Notes under the pieces: model-generated
What the model was told of the DNA's origin: nothing
Databases searched by the model: none
Seen by the model: only the letters and a program-made list of their open reading frames with translations
In this document: positions 45,169 to 53,873 of the stretch, piece by piece
Position numbering within the stretch: position 1 is the stretch's first letter
Layout of the letters: each line of letters opens with the position of its first letter
Translations under genes and position numbers: made by a program
Assembly (NCBI RefSeq): GCF_031312595.1
Contig: NZ_CP133592.1
Location: 744,001-808,000, forward strand
Source: Methanolobus sediminis
Lineage (GTDB): Archaea; Halobacteriota; Methanosarcinia; Methanosarcinales; Methanosarcinaceae
DNA: 64,000 bases
Direction: 5' to 3'

Positions 45169-46555
45169 GCTCCCTTAAAAAAATGGCGGCTGATATAGTG
45201 TCCCCAAGTCCGACGGTTGAGACAGGTTCATCACAGATACGTGTCGGTACAATGGTCACCTGATACGAATCATGACTACCACATACAGTACTGCACTTCC
45301 ATTTGTCCTCAATGTGTTGTGCCAGTCTGGAACATTCTTTCTTGCCAAATTCACTTTCCGGAATATCAGATGCAATTTCAAGCAACTTATTCCTGTCAGC
45401 AAGTTTACCCGAGCATGCAAAAGCTGCAGCGCATCCGGCTCCAAAGTTCATTGCTTCGATTATGATTTCCGGATCATCATTTTTCATGCATGAAACTGAA
45501 ACAACAAATTCCCTTGTATGGATAAGCATCCTGCAAAGCCCTGAATCGCTGCATAGTGAAATAGCAGCGTCTGCAATTGCCACGGAATTCATTTCAAGGA
45601 TAGGTCCGGGGTTAATTCCACTTAAACCTGCAAGCATGGCAAGTTCATCCTCATTCATTCCTATTCTGTCAACAATTGGTGAGAGCTTAGAGAAAGCATA
45701 TAATGCAATATCGTTTGAGGAGAAATGACCGAATTCAACATGGATGTGCAAGTCTTTACGGATATTTTTCCAGCTTTGAAGTTGCTTCAAGGAGTTATCA
45801 AGTTTCTCCTTGCAGCTTGAAGAACTATTTCCAGAATCATCCTGAGAAGAAGACTTTTTGTTTTCATGAAGCATATGATAGCCGGAAATTATAGCTCCAT
45901 CCATCTCTGATACATGTTTCAGTGAATAATTCCTGAATTCCTCGTCCATATGAAGCTCAAAATTCAATGGGTCATAGGTTGCTATGAACCTGTTTTCCCT
46001 TGGAACTGTAAAATCCTGTCCTGAAAAAGATACAACATCACCTTTTCTGAAATCAAAAACAAAGTGAATTAGCTCTGGATTATTGTTATTTTCCGGGAGC
46101 AGGTTTACCAATTCTGAGCTTTTGTAGAGCTTTCCTTCAAATGGATGGTAAATAGCATTAGTGGAAAAGAAAGAAAGCTGTAACTTTGATAAACTTGCTA
46201 CGTTGGGCACAACCCTGGAAGCTCCAAGTTCTGAAAGGACGTTGGACATTATTCCCATATTGCCGCCCATTCTCATAAATGATCCATCAATGAATGTTTT
46301 CTTTATCCACTCAAAAACACTGGAATCACTTATCATCCACTCTGCACCTGAACCTGCATGCATACAGGTGATAAGACCTGCAAGAAAATCAGATTTTGAA
46401 GAAATAGAACCCGGAAGTGAGATGAGCTTTTTTTGGAGACTATCTGAAAATGCAGAATCCTCTGATTCCAATTTTCCTATCATACAGGACAATTCACTGC
46501 CATCTATATGGTAAATTGAATCTATATTGGCATTATAGGCACAGAGAATATTCAT
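45152..46555 (-). CDS. ADP-dependent glucokinase/phosphofructokinase family protein, divergent paralogue
   Basis: 467 residues of the ADP-dependent ribokinase-fold family used in archaeal glycolysis. The N-terminus CAYNANIDSIYHIDG matches the NSNVDAM loop of the neighbour, HVEFGHFSSN near residue 272 carries the HxE motif, GMNEDELAML near residue 299 the NxxxE-type motif, and STVGLGDTISAAIFL at the C-terminus the catalytic GxGD aspartate. All catalytic motifs are kept. Much more diverged than the upstream kinase, with a serine-rich loop (SSSQDDSGNSSSSCK near 234). Whether it uses glucose, fructose 6-phosphate or another sugar is unknown. 3 bp after the upstream kinase. Confidence 0.85.
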   Translation of the reverse strand: MNILCAYNANIDSIYHIDGSELSCMIGKLESEDSAFSDSLQKKLISLPGSISSKSDFLAGLITCMHAGSGAEWMISDSSVFEWIKKTFIDGSFMRMGGNMGIMSNVLSELGASRVVPNVASLSKLQLSFFSTNAIYHPFEGKLYKSSELVNLLPENNNNPELIHFVFDFRKGDVVSFSGQDFTVPRENRFIATYDPLNFELHMDEEFRNYSLKHVSEMDGAIISGYHMLHENKKSSSQDDSGNSSSSCKEKLDNSLKQLQSWKNIRKDLHIHVEFGHFSSNDIALYAFSKLSPIVDRIGMNEDELAMLAGLSGINPGPILEMNSVAIADAAISLCSDSGLCRMLIHTREFVVSVSCMKNDDPEIIIEAMNFGAGCAAAFACSGKLADRNKLLEIASDIPESEFGKKECSRLAQHIEDKWKCSTVCGSHDSYQVTIVPTRICDEPVSTVGLGDTISAAIFLRELELNS

Positions 46556-46558
46556 TGA

Positions 46559-48046
46559 TTACTCCGTTATTCTGCATACGTTCATTTTTGGCATTTTTGC
46601 CAGTAAAGCGATGAACGCACCTGCTGAGATGGCATCGCCAATTCCAACTGTTGCAACAGGGTCCTTTACAACTTTGGAAGGAACGATTATAAGATCGTGG
46701 TCCAATGCACTTATGCAGCCGTCTTCGAAATCTTCGGCTGAACATATATTGTTCCTGACCAGATGCCTTTCAAGTTCTATCAAATCCATGTAGCCCTGAT
46801 CATATACCGGCACGCCAAGACCAATATCGATGTCATCGATACCTGTTATGTTACCGGTTGCAGCCTGAGTAGCTGCCAACGCTGATGCGAAAAGTAGTGC
46901 CTGACGATGTGCATCTGCATCAAGAGGATGATCTTTTGAAACTACACAGATGTAGAATCCAAGCGAATGAATATGCACTCTCTGAAGTTCCAGTTCCTTG
47001 AGTAACATTGCAGCGCCTTCGTAAAGTGAAACTATGCTGTTCTCACCTTTATTGATAACAGAATACGCCAGTTCCTCATAACCAAGAACATTAAGGGCAT
47101 TTGCAACTTCCACGGTATCAAGACCAAGAGAAGTTACATGCTTTTTTACAATTTCTGTGAGTAATGCCTTACGGATGACCTTGTCCTGTATGGACGTGAA
47201 TTCCACATGCAGACGCATCTGAGGATTACAGCCTTTCAGGCGTTCAATGACACTGACAGCACGCTGCACATAATCCTTGTACGTTGTACCATCATCATAT
47301 TCTTCCTTGATCATCTGGTAACCTGAAAGTATGGCACCATCTATGTCTTCCCTGATATCAGAAAGCTGCTCGTACATTTCAGGACTCATATCGATACGCA
47401 GCCACTTTGGCCTTGAGGAAATAATAAGACGGTTATCTCTTGGAACCACGAACTCTTCGCCTGAGCATTTAAAACGTATGCCTTTGGAGAATTCAAGTAT
47501 CCAGTTTATCTTTGGCTTCTGATTGGGGTCGTATGCTTCCTTTGGGTGTTTAAGATACAGCTTACCATTCTCTATTACAGGATGTTTCAGGTTGGGAGAA
47601 TCTACAAAGTAATCTGCCTGCTCTTTTGACAGCCAGGGAACATAAGTTATTACATTCTTCACGCCAAGGTTTGCAAGTAAGTTTGAAATTATTCCTGCCT
47701 GTCCACCCATGCGTGCAGAGTCAAAGACCATGTTATCCATGAGCCATTCGTGAATGTCAGATGTATAAGTCGGAACCTCAGCGGCTTTCCCATCACGCAT
47801 AGCGATTATAAGTCTTGCAAGAAAATCAGCCGGTTCATTGATCTCACGAGGATAAGCGGTTATTCTTTCCCTCACTTGATCATAACCAATGATACTTGTG
47901 AGCTTTCTGATGTCATCCTTGCGTACATGCTTCATGGCATCAACGTTGCTGTTATAAGCTACGAACACACCCTGTACGTTTGCAAGCTCGCCCTTTACGT
48001 TTGAAACGGCTTCAACGTAGCGTTTTTCCCATTCCTCAATCTCCAT
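46559..48046 (-). CDS. pfkC: ADP-specific phosphofructokinase
   Basis: Phosphorylates fructose 6-phosphate with ADP, giving AMP, in the modified Embden-Meyerhof pathway. 495 residues. VFVAYNSNVDAMKHV near 25 is the sugar-site loop, MRLHVEFTSIQDK near 270 holds HxE, SLGLDTVEVAN near 305 the metal-site motif, and VATVGIGDAISAGAFI near 465 the GxGD catalytic aspartate. The ATG at 48046 follows GGGTGAAATA; four codons further upstream are in frame. First gene of a three-gene operon with a diverged kinase and ogg. Assignment to PFK rather than glucokinase is by overall resemblance. Confidence 0.9.
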   Translation of the reverse strand: MEIEEWEKRYVEAVSNVKGELANVQGVFVAYNSNVDAMKHVRKDDIRKLTSIIGYDQVRERITAYPREINEPADFLARLIIAMRDGKAAEVPTYTSDIHEWLMDNMVFDSARMGGQAGIISNLLANLGVKNVITYVPWLSKEQADYFVDSPNLKHPVIENGKLYLKHPKEAYDPNQKPKINWILEFSKGIRFKCSGEEFVVPRDNRLIISSRPKWLRIDMSPEMYEQLSDIREDIDGAILSGYQMIKEEYDDGTTYKDYVQRAVSVIERLKGCNPQMRLHVEFTSIQDKVIRKALLTEIVKKHVTSLGLDTVEVANALNVLGYEELAYSVINKGENSIVSLYEGAAMLLKELELQRVHIHSLGFYICVVSKDHPLDADAHRQALLFASALAATQAATGNITGIDDIDIGLGVPVYDQGYMDLIELERHLVRNNICSAEDFEDGCISALDHDLIIVPSKVVKDPVATVGIGDAISAGAFIALLAKMPKMNVCRITE

Positions 48047-48166
48047 TATTTCACCCAATTGATATTAATTATGTTTATAGAGTATTTATAAACGATGGAT
48101 GACGATATTTGAGAAAAAAGAGTGAATAAATTAAAAAATAGATTTTAAAGAATTTGTTAACCAGTC

Positions 48167-49108
48167 TCACAAGAGACCGGTTGTTTCATCCATGCCAAGC
48201 ATGATGTTCATGTTCTGTATAGCAGCACCTGATGCGCCTTTTCCAAGGTTGTCCAGACGTGATATTACCTGAATCTGCTCATCGTTGCCGTAGATGTAGA
48301 TATCAGAATAATTGGTGTCGTTGCTTCCCTGAACATCGAAAGCATTGTCCACAAGGTCATCAGCCTCATCAACTTCGTGAACGCGGATGAATATTGAGTC
48401 ACCATAGTATTTCTGGTAGAGCTCATACAAGCCCTGTTTTGTTACAGATTTTTCCAGATCCTTCACTGACAGAGGCAATGTTACAGCCAGTCCCCTTGGG
48501 TAATTGGAAACAACAGGCATGAGAATTGGATTTACATTCAGACCGGAACGTACCTTGATCTCCGGCACATGCTTATGTGTCAGACCAAGTGCATACTGCC
48601 GTGGGGCTTTGTAAGCTCGCTGCTCTGTGGTCTCGTATGTCTGTATCATCTGCTTTCCGCCACCGGTATATCCGGTGATAGAGAACAACGGAACAGCAGT
48701 TTCCTTAGAAATGATACCTTCTTCCACAAGAGGATAAAGTGCAACTACGGATGCACTTGCATGACACCCTGGATTGGAAACCCTGCTTGCACCAGCTACA
48801 TCCTCCCTGTGTTTGGCAGAGAGTTCAGGTAGTCCGTAAGCCCATGAATCATTTGTACGGTTGGCTGTGGATGCATCAATTATCCTTGTGTCAGGATTTG
48901 TGACCAGACTTACCGTATCTGCTACCGCTTCATCCGGCAGGCAAAGGAACACCAGGTCTGCTTCATTGAGCAGCTTAGTTCTCAGTTCCCTGTTATGACG
49001 CTCCTCATATGGGATCTCCAGTATCTCTACTTCCGGGTGCTTTGCCAGACGCTCGTTTACCAGTAAGCCGGTCGTTCCGTGTTGACCGTCCACATATATC
49101 TTGTACAT
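48167..49108 (-). CDS. argC: N-acetyl-gamma-glutamyl-phosphate reductase, short type-2 form
   Basis: Third step of arginine/ornithine synthesis. 313 residues from the ATG at 49108, which has CGAGGAAGATA in front; 20 more in-frame codons upstream overlap argJ and are unlikely. It has YVDGQHGTTGLLVNERL (NADPH-binding glycine loop) at residue 5, LVFLCLPDEAVAD near 70, RVSNPGCHASASVVALYPL near 127 with the catalytic cysteine, and GLTHKHVPEI near 190. The short length and the VDGQxGTTG start fit the type-2 ArgC subgroup, known from some bacteria. It lies 40 bp after argJ. Confidence 0.93.
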   Translation of the reverse strand: MYKIYVDGQHGTTGLLVNERLAKHPEVEILEIPYEERHNRELRTKLLNEADLVFLCLPDEAVADTVSLVTNPDTRIIDASTANRTNDSWAYGLPELSAKHREDVAGASRVSNPGCHASASVVALYPLVEEGIISKETAVPLFSITGYTGGGKQMIQTYETTEQRAYKAPRQYALGLTHKHVPEIKVRSGLNVNPILMPVVSNYPRGLAVTLPLSVKDLEKSVTKQGLYELYQKYYGDSIFIRVHEVDEADDLVDNAFDVQGSNDTNYSDIYIYGNDEQIQVISRLDNLGKGASGAAIQNMNIMLGMDETTGLL

Positions 49109-49148
49109 TATCTTCCTCGAATCAAATGAATGTAAATTTAATTTGTAA

Positions 49149-50333
49149 TCAGGTCGTGTACTCAGCATTTATCCGGACATAATCGTAGGTCAGGTCACAT
49201 CCCCATGCGGTTGCACTCTTGTCACCCATGCCAAGATCGGTGATGATGTAGATCTCATCCTCTGCCATGATGGACTTCAATTTTGAGAGAGTATCCTCAT
49301 CATTTCTGACGACCTCACCATTCTTTACAAGCTCCACAACCTCGGTTCCTGCTGAGAATGAAAGAGAGATCTTCTCAGGTATAATATCTGCACCGGAGTA
49401 GCCTGCTGCAACTACCACACGTCCCCAGTTAGGGTCCTGACCGAATATTGCAGATTTTACAAGTGGAGAGCGGACAATTGCCTTGGTTACAAGACGTGCA
49501 TCCTCCTCTGTTGCTGCACCTGTTACCTTGGATTCAATAAGTTTGGTAGCACCTTCTCCGTCAACGGCTATCATCTTTGCCAGTTCAGTGAGAACAAAGT
49601 CTAAACCTGCCTGAATGTCGGATAGCTCTGGGGTGATGCCGGATTGTCCCGTGGCTGTTACAAGAACCATATCGTTAGTGCTTGTGTCACCATCTACCAC
49701 TATCATATTGAAACTCTTGTCAACGGCAACTGTCAGGCATGACTGTAATACATCAGAGTGAACTTCTGCATCGGTGTAAACGAAGGCAAGCATTGTACCC
49801 ATGTTCGGCTCGATCATTCCAGCACCCTTGGCAATACCAGCTATGCGGATGCCACAGTCCATCTCGATTGCAATTTCCTTTGGAACAGTGTCGGTTGTCA
49901 TGATAGAGCGTGCTGCATTCATACTTGCATCGGCATCTTCACCCAGTGAGTCAAGGACTTCATCTACATGGGCAGTAATCCAGCCGGTGTCAAGTTTTCG
50001 ACCTACGACACCTGTGGAAGCCACACCTATGAGTTCCTCGCTGACATTGAGTTTTGATGCGAGAGCAGATGCCATGATCCTTGCATCTGCAAGACCCTGG
50101 GCACCTGTGAAAGCATTGGCATTGCCGCTGTTCACAATTACAGCTGAGAGTCTTCCGGTCTTTGAGATATGTTCCCTTGTTATTACCAGGGGAGCTGCTA
50201 TGACCTTATTCCTGGTGTAGGCTCCGGCAGCGTTTCCTTCTGCCTGAATGATCGCCAGTCCCATCTTACCGGGTTTGATTCCACCGGCACGCACGCCTTT
50301 TACAGCACAGATACCGCCTTCGATGAATTTCAT
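49149..50333 (-). CDS. argJ: Glutamate N-acetyltransferase / ornithine acetyltransferase
   Basis: Recycles the acetyl group between ornithine and glutamate. 394 residues, processed by self-cleavage at the AVDGEGATKLIESKV segment near residue 260, before the threonine nucleophile. ASTGVVGRKLD near residue 105 and AGMIEPNMGTMLAFVYTDA near residue 165 are further family motifs. Ends FGQDPNWGRVVVAAGYSG. In an operon with argC, in the order argJ-argC. Confidence 0.96.
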   Translation of the reverse strand: MKFIEGGICAVKGVRAGGIKPGKMGLAIIQAEGNAAGAYTRNKVIAAPLVITREHISKTGRLSAVIVNSGNANAFTGAQGLADARIMASALASKLNVSEELIGVASTGVVGRKLDTGWITAHVDEVLDSLGEDADASMNAARSIMTTDTVPKEIAIEMDCGIRIAGIAKGAGMIEPNMGTMLAFVYTDAEVHSDVLQSCLTVAVDKSFNMIVVDGDTSTNDMVLVTATGQSGITPELSDIQAGLDFVLTELAKMIAVDGEGATKLIESKVTGAATEEDARLVTKAIVRSPLVKSAIFGQDPNWGRVVVAAGYSGADIIPEKISLSFSAGTEVVELVKNGEVVRNDEDTLSKLKSIMAEDEIYIITDLGMGDKSATAWGCDLTYDYVRINAEYTT

Positions 50334-50428
50334 GATATTCCTTCTATCAACTTGTATTCGATTTGAATATAACTTGTAATTATTAGATTTTGATATTGGG
50401 TGTTGGATTTTAAGATTTAAACTTAAAC

Positions 50429-50896
50429 TTACAATTGCCCAAGACCGCCGATGATGTCACCACGTGTTACTATGCCCACAAGCGTGCCGTCCTCAGTCAC
50501 TACAGGAAGGCGGTTTATCTTGTGTTTGCTAAGGACAGTTGAAGCGTCCTCAATGGAAGCATCAGGACCTATTGCATAAACACTTTTGGTCATAATTTCC
50601 TTGATAGGTTTTGAACCGAAGTCTTCAAGCATGTCTTTTGTCTCTTCCCAGTTTAGCAACTCTCGGATAGGTACTTCGATTACCTCAAATGGACTTGGCA
50701 GCCAGAGACCACCGTGTTCCGGAACCTCAAGCAGTTTGAGAATGTCGCCTTCAGATACTATTCCAACTACTTTACCGTCATCTACCACTGGAAGACCACT
50801 TACCTTATTTTGCTTCAGGAGTTGTGCTGCCTCCCTGATAGGTGTTTCAGAGGAACAGGTTACAACGTCAGTGTTCATTACATCTTTTACGTCCAT
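50429..50896 (-). CDS. Two-CBS-domain protein
   Basis: 155 residues made of two CBS domains: MDVKDVMNTDVVTCSSETPIREAAQLLKQNKVSGLPVVDDGKVVGIVSEGDILKL at 1-55 and IKEIMTKSVYAIGPDASIEDASTVLSKHKINRLPVVTEDGTLVGIVTRGDII at 98-150. CBS pairs bind adenosine nucleotides or metal/SAM ligands and regulate partners. No catalytic domain. A target is not evident; argJ lies 95 bp downstream with its own AT-rich promoter region. Confidence 0.93.
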   Translation of the reverse strand: MDVKDVMNTDVVTCSSETPIREAAQLLKQNKVSGLPVVDDGKVVGIVSEGDILKLLEVPEHGGLWLPSPFEVIEVPIRELLNWEETKDMLEDFGSKPIKEIMTKSVYAIGPDASIEDASTVLSKHKINRLPVVTEDGTLVGIVTRGDIIGGLGQL

Positions 50897-51099
50897 GATT
50901 ATACCTTACTTTACTATGATATTTCAGGATTTGCACCTAATGGTTGCAGTATTCCACATAGTCTATGATTTTTTGAATATAAGGTGAAAAAGTGGTTGCA
51001 GGGGTATAATGGTTGCGCTTTGGTGGTGATTGTAGAAAATACGTCTTTTCAGATTACGCCAAGTAAAGGAAATAAAGAATAAAATCATAGGTGGTATTT

Positions 51100-51417
51100 A
51101 TGGCAGATATTTTTCACGATGCGTTAATTATTACAATTGATATAGACGAACTGGAAAAAGTAATGGAATATGTCTACAAGTTATCTGCTGATGTACAGAA
51201 ACACATCACTGCGCCAGTTTTAGGTCTAAATGGTGTAGTAACTATATCTTTTTTATCAGATGGTTCTAAGTATGGATGGGGTATTGATAGCGAAATGCAA
51301 GATGCTAGATGGCAGTTAATTAAATTTGTTGAAGAAAACTGCGATAATCCAGATATTGTTTTACTTCAATATGGTGGAGATTCAGAATACACAGATATTC
51401 TATATTCTACTGATTAA
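51100..51417 (+). CDS. Hypothetical protein, AT-rich
   Basis: 105 residues from the ATG at 51100 (TAGGTGGTATTT before it). I do not recognise it. Acidic, mixed alpha/beta: ALIITIDIDELEKVMEYVYKLSADVQKHI, then LNGVVTISFLSDGSKYGWGIDSEMQDARWQLIKFVEENC, and DIVLLQYGGDSEYTDILYSTD. No membrane segment. GC content is clearly lower than neighbours, suggesting recent gain. A small membrane ORF follows 27 bp downstream and may be its partner. Confidence 0.6.
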   Translation: MADIFHDALIITIDIDELEKVMEYVYKLSADVQKHITAPVLGLNGVVTISFLSDGSKYGWGIDSEMQDARWQLIKFVEENCDNPDIVLLQYGGDSEYTDILYSTD

Positions 51418-51444
51418 TTCCGAAACACTTTGGAAAAGGAAATC

Positions 51445-51585
51445 ATGATTAAGAGTGATTTTATAGAATCATTTTGGAAAATAGATGATTTTTCAAAGAA
51501 GGATAGAATGCGTATAGCATTCGATGGGGTTGCTGTGGTTATTGGTGTTGCATTTTTTGGGCTGGGTACTTATGGAGTTTATTGA
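51445..51585 (+). CDS. Small single-helix membrane protein, perhaps frameshifted
   Basis: 46 residues: MIKSDFIESFWKIDDFSKKD, then RMRIAFDGVAVVIGVAFFGLGTYGVY with one membrane helix at the C-terminus. An AAAGGAAATC site lies before the ATG. In the frame shifted by one base right at the end the sequence continues LLIVIPAILDFVESVEDVEINFLLC to a stop at 51656, which reads as a second membrane helix. So the gene may be a two-helix protein broken by a single-base change. No family recognised. It lies 27 bp after the hypothetical 51100 gene. Confidence 0.4.
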   Translation: MIKSDFIESFWKIDDFSKKDRMRIAFDGVAVVIGVAFFGLGTYGVY

Positions 51586-51732
51586 TTGTCATTCCTGCAA
51601 TCTTGGATTTTGTTGAATCGGTAGAAGATGTGGAAATTAATTTCCTATTATGCTGACTAATCGGAAGTTCTGATTCTAGAAACCACTCAAAAAATAGAAA
51701 ACAAAGAATGGTTAATCTAACCATTCTCCTAA

Positions 51733-53058
51733 TCAACCTCTCACAGGACGCACATAATTATACACTCTTATAGCATCACCCTGCGGAGCATTATTTCCAT
51801 AATCATCAGGATCACCTGATTTCGGATCACTCCTCTGTGCACCGGCACCGTGGACATCCATCCACTTTCCGTTCATGTAACCCAATGCACGTCCGAACGA
51901 GACATATACAGCAGTTGAACCGCTATTGCCAGTTTTTGCATGTGTCGTGCCTGTCCAGTAGAAACCGTAATCATCATTTCCCATTTCATTAACTATCTGT
52001 GTGCATTCAAATATCGGGTCGATAGCAGGTGAATCAGTTGTATCCGGGGAGCGGCTGTAGTCTACAATACTCTGCAACTCCTTTGCATTTGGCAGGCGCC
52101 AGTCATCGTAACCTGCATAATCCAGGTTCTCTGCAAAGTCAAGAGCCTCTTCCCAGTTCAGTGAACCGTCGTCGTTCGTATAAGCTGAAAGCATATCGGC
52201 GAACTCGTCATCGCCACTGTCGGATTGTGTCCACGTAAGTCCTGTGGCCTCATCGGTGATGGTCCCATCTCCGTTATCAACAAAAAAGTTGGTACCGTAT
52301 GCAGTATTTCCCCTTACAAGTCTCAGGTAATATCGCCCTTCCTCCACTTTCAGATCTCCACCTGACTGCGGATAGCCTTTTATTCTTCCGTCTGCGAGGT
52401 TGAGTCCGAAGAAAGCAGCCTGGACGGTCATTACCTTATAAACGTATTCAGTACTGGTAATATACTGGGCATCAATTATCCTTCCTACAGTCGGATACTC
52501 GAAATCAAAGTATTCAGTGTCAACGAAAGGAGTAAGACCGGAAGCAGACTCTGCCATAGGATCAGGGTCAGTACCTCTGAAATCCATCAGGGAATACATT
52601 TCCTTGATAGTAGGAACCCTCCAGTCGTCGTATCCACCTGTAGTTGCTGCTTCAGCCTTATTTTCAGCATCATCGAAATCCGATCTGGTCATTTCCTTCT
52701 GCCACATCAGGCCGGTGCTTTCATCAGTTATAGTACCATCACCATTATCAACAAAATGAGGCTCTATACCATTATACTGGGCATCCTGACCATAGAATGC
52801 ATCCCCCTCTGAAGGCGGATGAATGACCCTCTGATTGCCATAGTACAGATACTGCATCGTGTCAGTCACTACATATTGTCCTGGTTCAGTAACTTCTGCC
52901 TCTGACACATCATTAGCAGTATCTTCAGCACTTATTTCTGATGTCCCATCTACATCCTCAGTCGGTGCCTGCCGATCCCGGGGTCCGGCACATCCTGCAA
53001 CAAGTATCACTATAAGGATGATGCATATAGATAAAATAACTTTTTTCCTTATCAACAT
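51733..53058 (-). CDS. Lipoprotein with two DUF1566 (Lcl C-terminal-like) modules
   Basis: Surface lipoprotein of 441 residues. The signal peptide ends in LVAGC near residue 22, the lipobox, after KKVILSICIILIVIL. A negatively charged linker follows. Two repeats of the same module are seen: FVDNGDGTITDESTGLMWQKE with YDDWRVPTIKEMYSLMDF, and FVDNGDGTITDEATGLTWTQ with YDDWRLPNAKELQSIVDYS. DUF1566 modules are known from bacterial adhesins and lectin-like folds. ATG at 53058 after CAGGAGAAACT. Monocistronic; neighbours point to no pathway. Confidence 0.85.
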   Translation of the reverse strand: MLIRKKVILSICIILIVILVAGCAGPRDRQAPTEDVDGTSEISAEDTANDVSEAEVTEPGQYVVTDTMQYLYYGNQRVIHPPSEGDAFYGQDAQYNGIEPHFVDNGDGTITDESTGLMWQKEMTRSDFDDAENKAEAATTGGYDDWRVPTIKEMYSLMDFRGTDPDPMAESASGLTPFVDTEYFDFEYPTVGRIIDAQYITSTEYVYKVMTVQAAFFGLNLADGRIKGYPQSGGDLKVEEGRYYLRLVRGNTAYGTNFFVDNGDGTITDEATGLTWTQSDSGDDEFADMLSAYTNDDGSLNWEEALDFAENLDYAGYDDWRLPNAKELQSIVDYSRSPDTTDSPAIDPIFECTQIVNEMGNDDYGFYWTGTTHAKTGNSGSTAVYVSFGRALGYMNGKWMDVHGAGAQRSDPKSGDPDDYGNNAPQGDAIRVYNYVRPVRG

Positions 53059-53194
53059 GACAGTTTCTCCTGCTACTATCATAAAATGATGAAATGTATG
53101 CTTTAAAAATGTAACTTGTAACTACAACAAGTAATCGAAAAAATAATCAAGATGGTCAACTGAACCATCCTCTGAATAATATCGATTCAAAAAC

Positions 53195-53653
53195 TTAAAA
53201 TCCGAACAGCGATGTAACATCCATTACCACACTGGCAACGGTATATTTTACGGTGCTTGTGACACCTACAGGTTCCACAACGATCTCACCGTTGTCTTTT
53301 GCTGCAATGAACTCTGACAATGGGTCTGATGATCTGAGAACTGACCTGACGGTGAACTCATTTGCACCTACAACCATGGTTGCACCAAAATCCTCGTCCC
53401 CATCAACCTCTTCAAATGTTGTAATGACTGCATCCTCTGTAATGGCTTTTATGTATACCTTATCTTCGTCATCATCGACTATCACTAACTTAATAGTTTC
53501 GTCACCAAGAAGAGTCACAAGGTAAGAGGGGACAGCGCCCACATTCGCATTATATTCATCAACATCATTCTCAAGGTCACTGACAATATCTGCGCTGGCT
53601 ACGGGCATAAGCAACGTAAGAAATAACAGTGAAATCACAATTATATTTTTCAT
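53195..53653 (-). CDS. Hypothetical secreted protein
   Basis: 152 residues with a clear signal peptide (KNIIVISLLFLTLLMPVASA, residues 2-21, cleavage after ASA). The mature part is acidic and beta-rich, DIVSDLENDVDEYNANVGAVPSYLVTLLGDETIKLVIVDDDEDKVYIKAITEDAVITTFEEV. Not recognised. The spacing to the lipoprotein gene is 136 bp, so it may be independently expressed. ATG at 53653 after GGAGGAAGTGG. Confidence 0.7.
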   Translation of the reverse strand: MKNIIVISLLFLTLLMPVASADIVSDLENDVDEYNANVGAVPSYLVTLLGDETIKLVIVDDDEDKVYIKAITEDAVITTFEEVDGDEDFGATMVVGANEFTVRSVLRSSDPLSEFIAAKDNGEIVVEPVGVTSTVKYTVASVVMDVTSLFGF

Positions 53654-53873
53654 CCACTTCCTCCATTCAATTTATCCTTTTCATACTCCCATTGATAGAC
53701 ACAGAGAGTATCTGAACTATCCAGCACCCATAAGTACCATTACGCTATCATTCCAGTTATACTTTTTTGAGAAAAAACAAAATATATAGTAAATGTTCAA
53801 AGATATTTGCTTTCATTTAATAGAGAGATGACCACAATAAAACAAAAGTAGAGAATAAAAAAGAAACAGAGGA

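Noticed and set aside
51539-51736. 65-residue minus-strand frame next to the DUF1566 gene
   Set aside because: Overlaps the plus-strand small membrane gene, and lacks a start signal.
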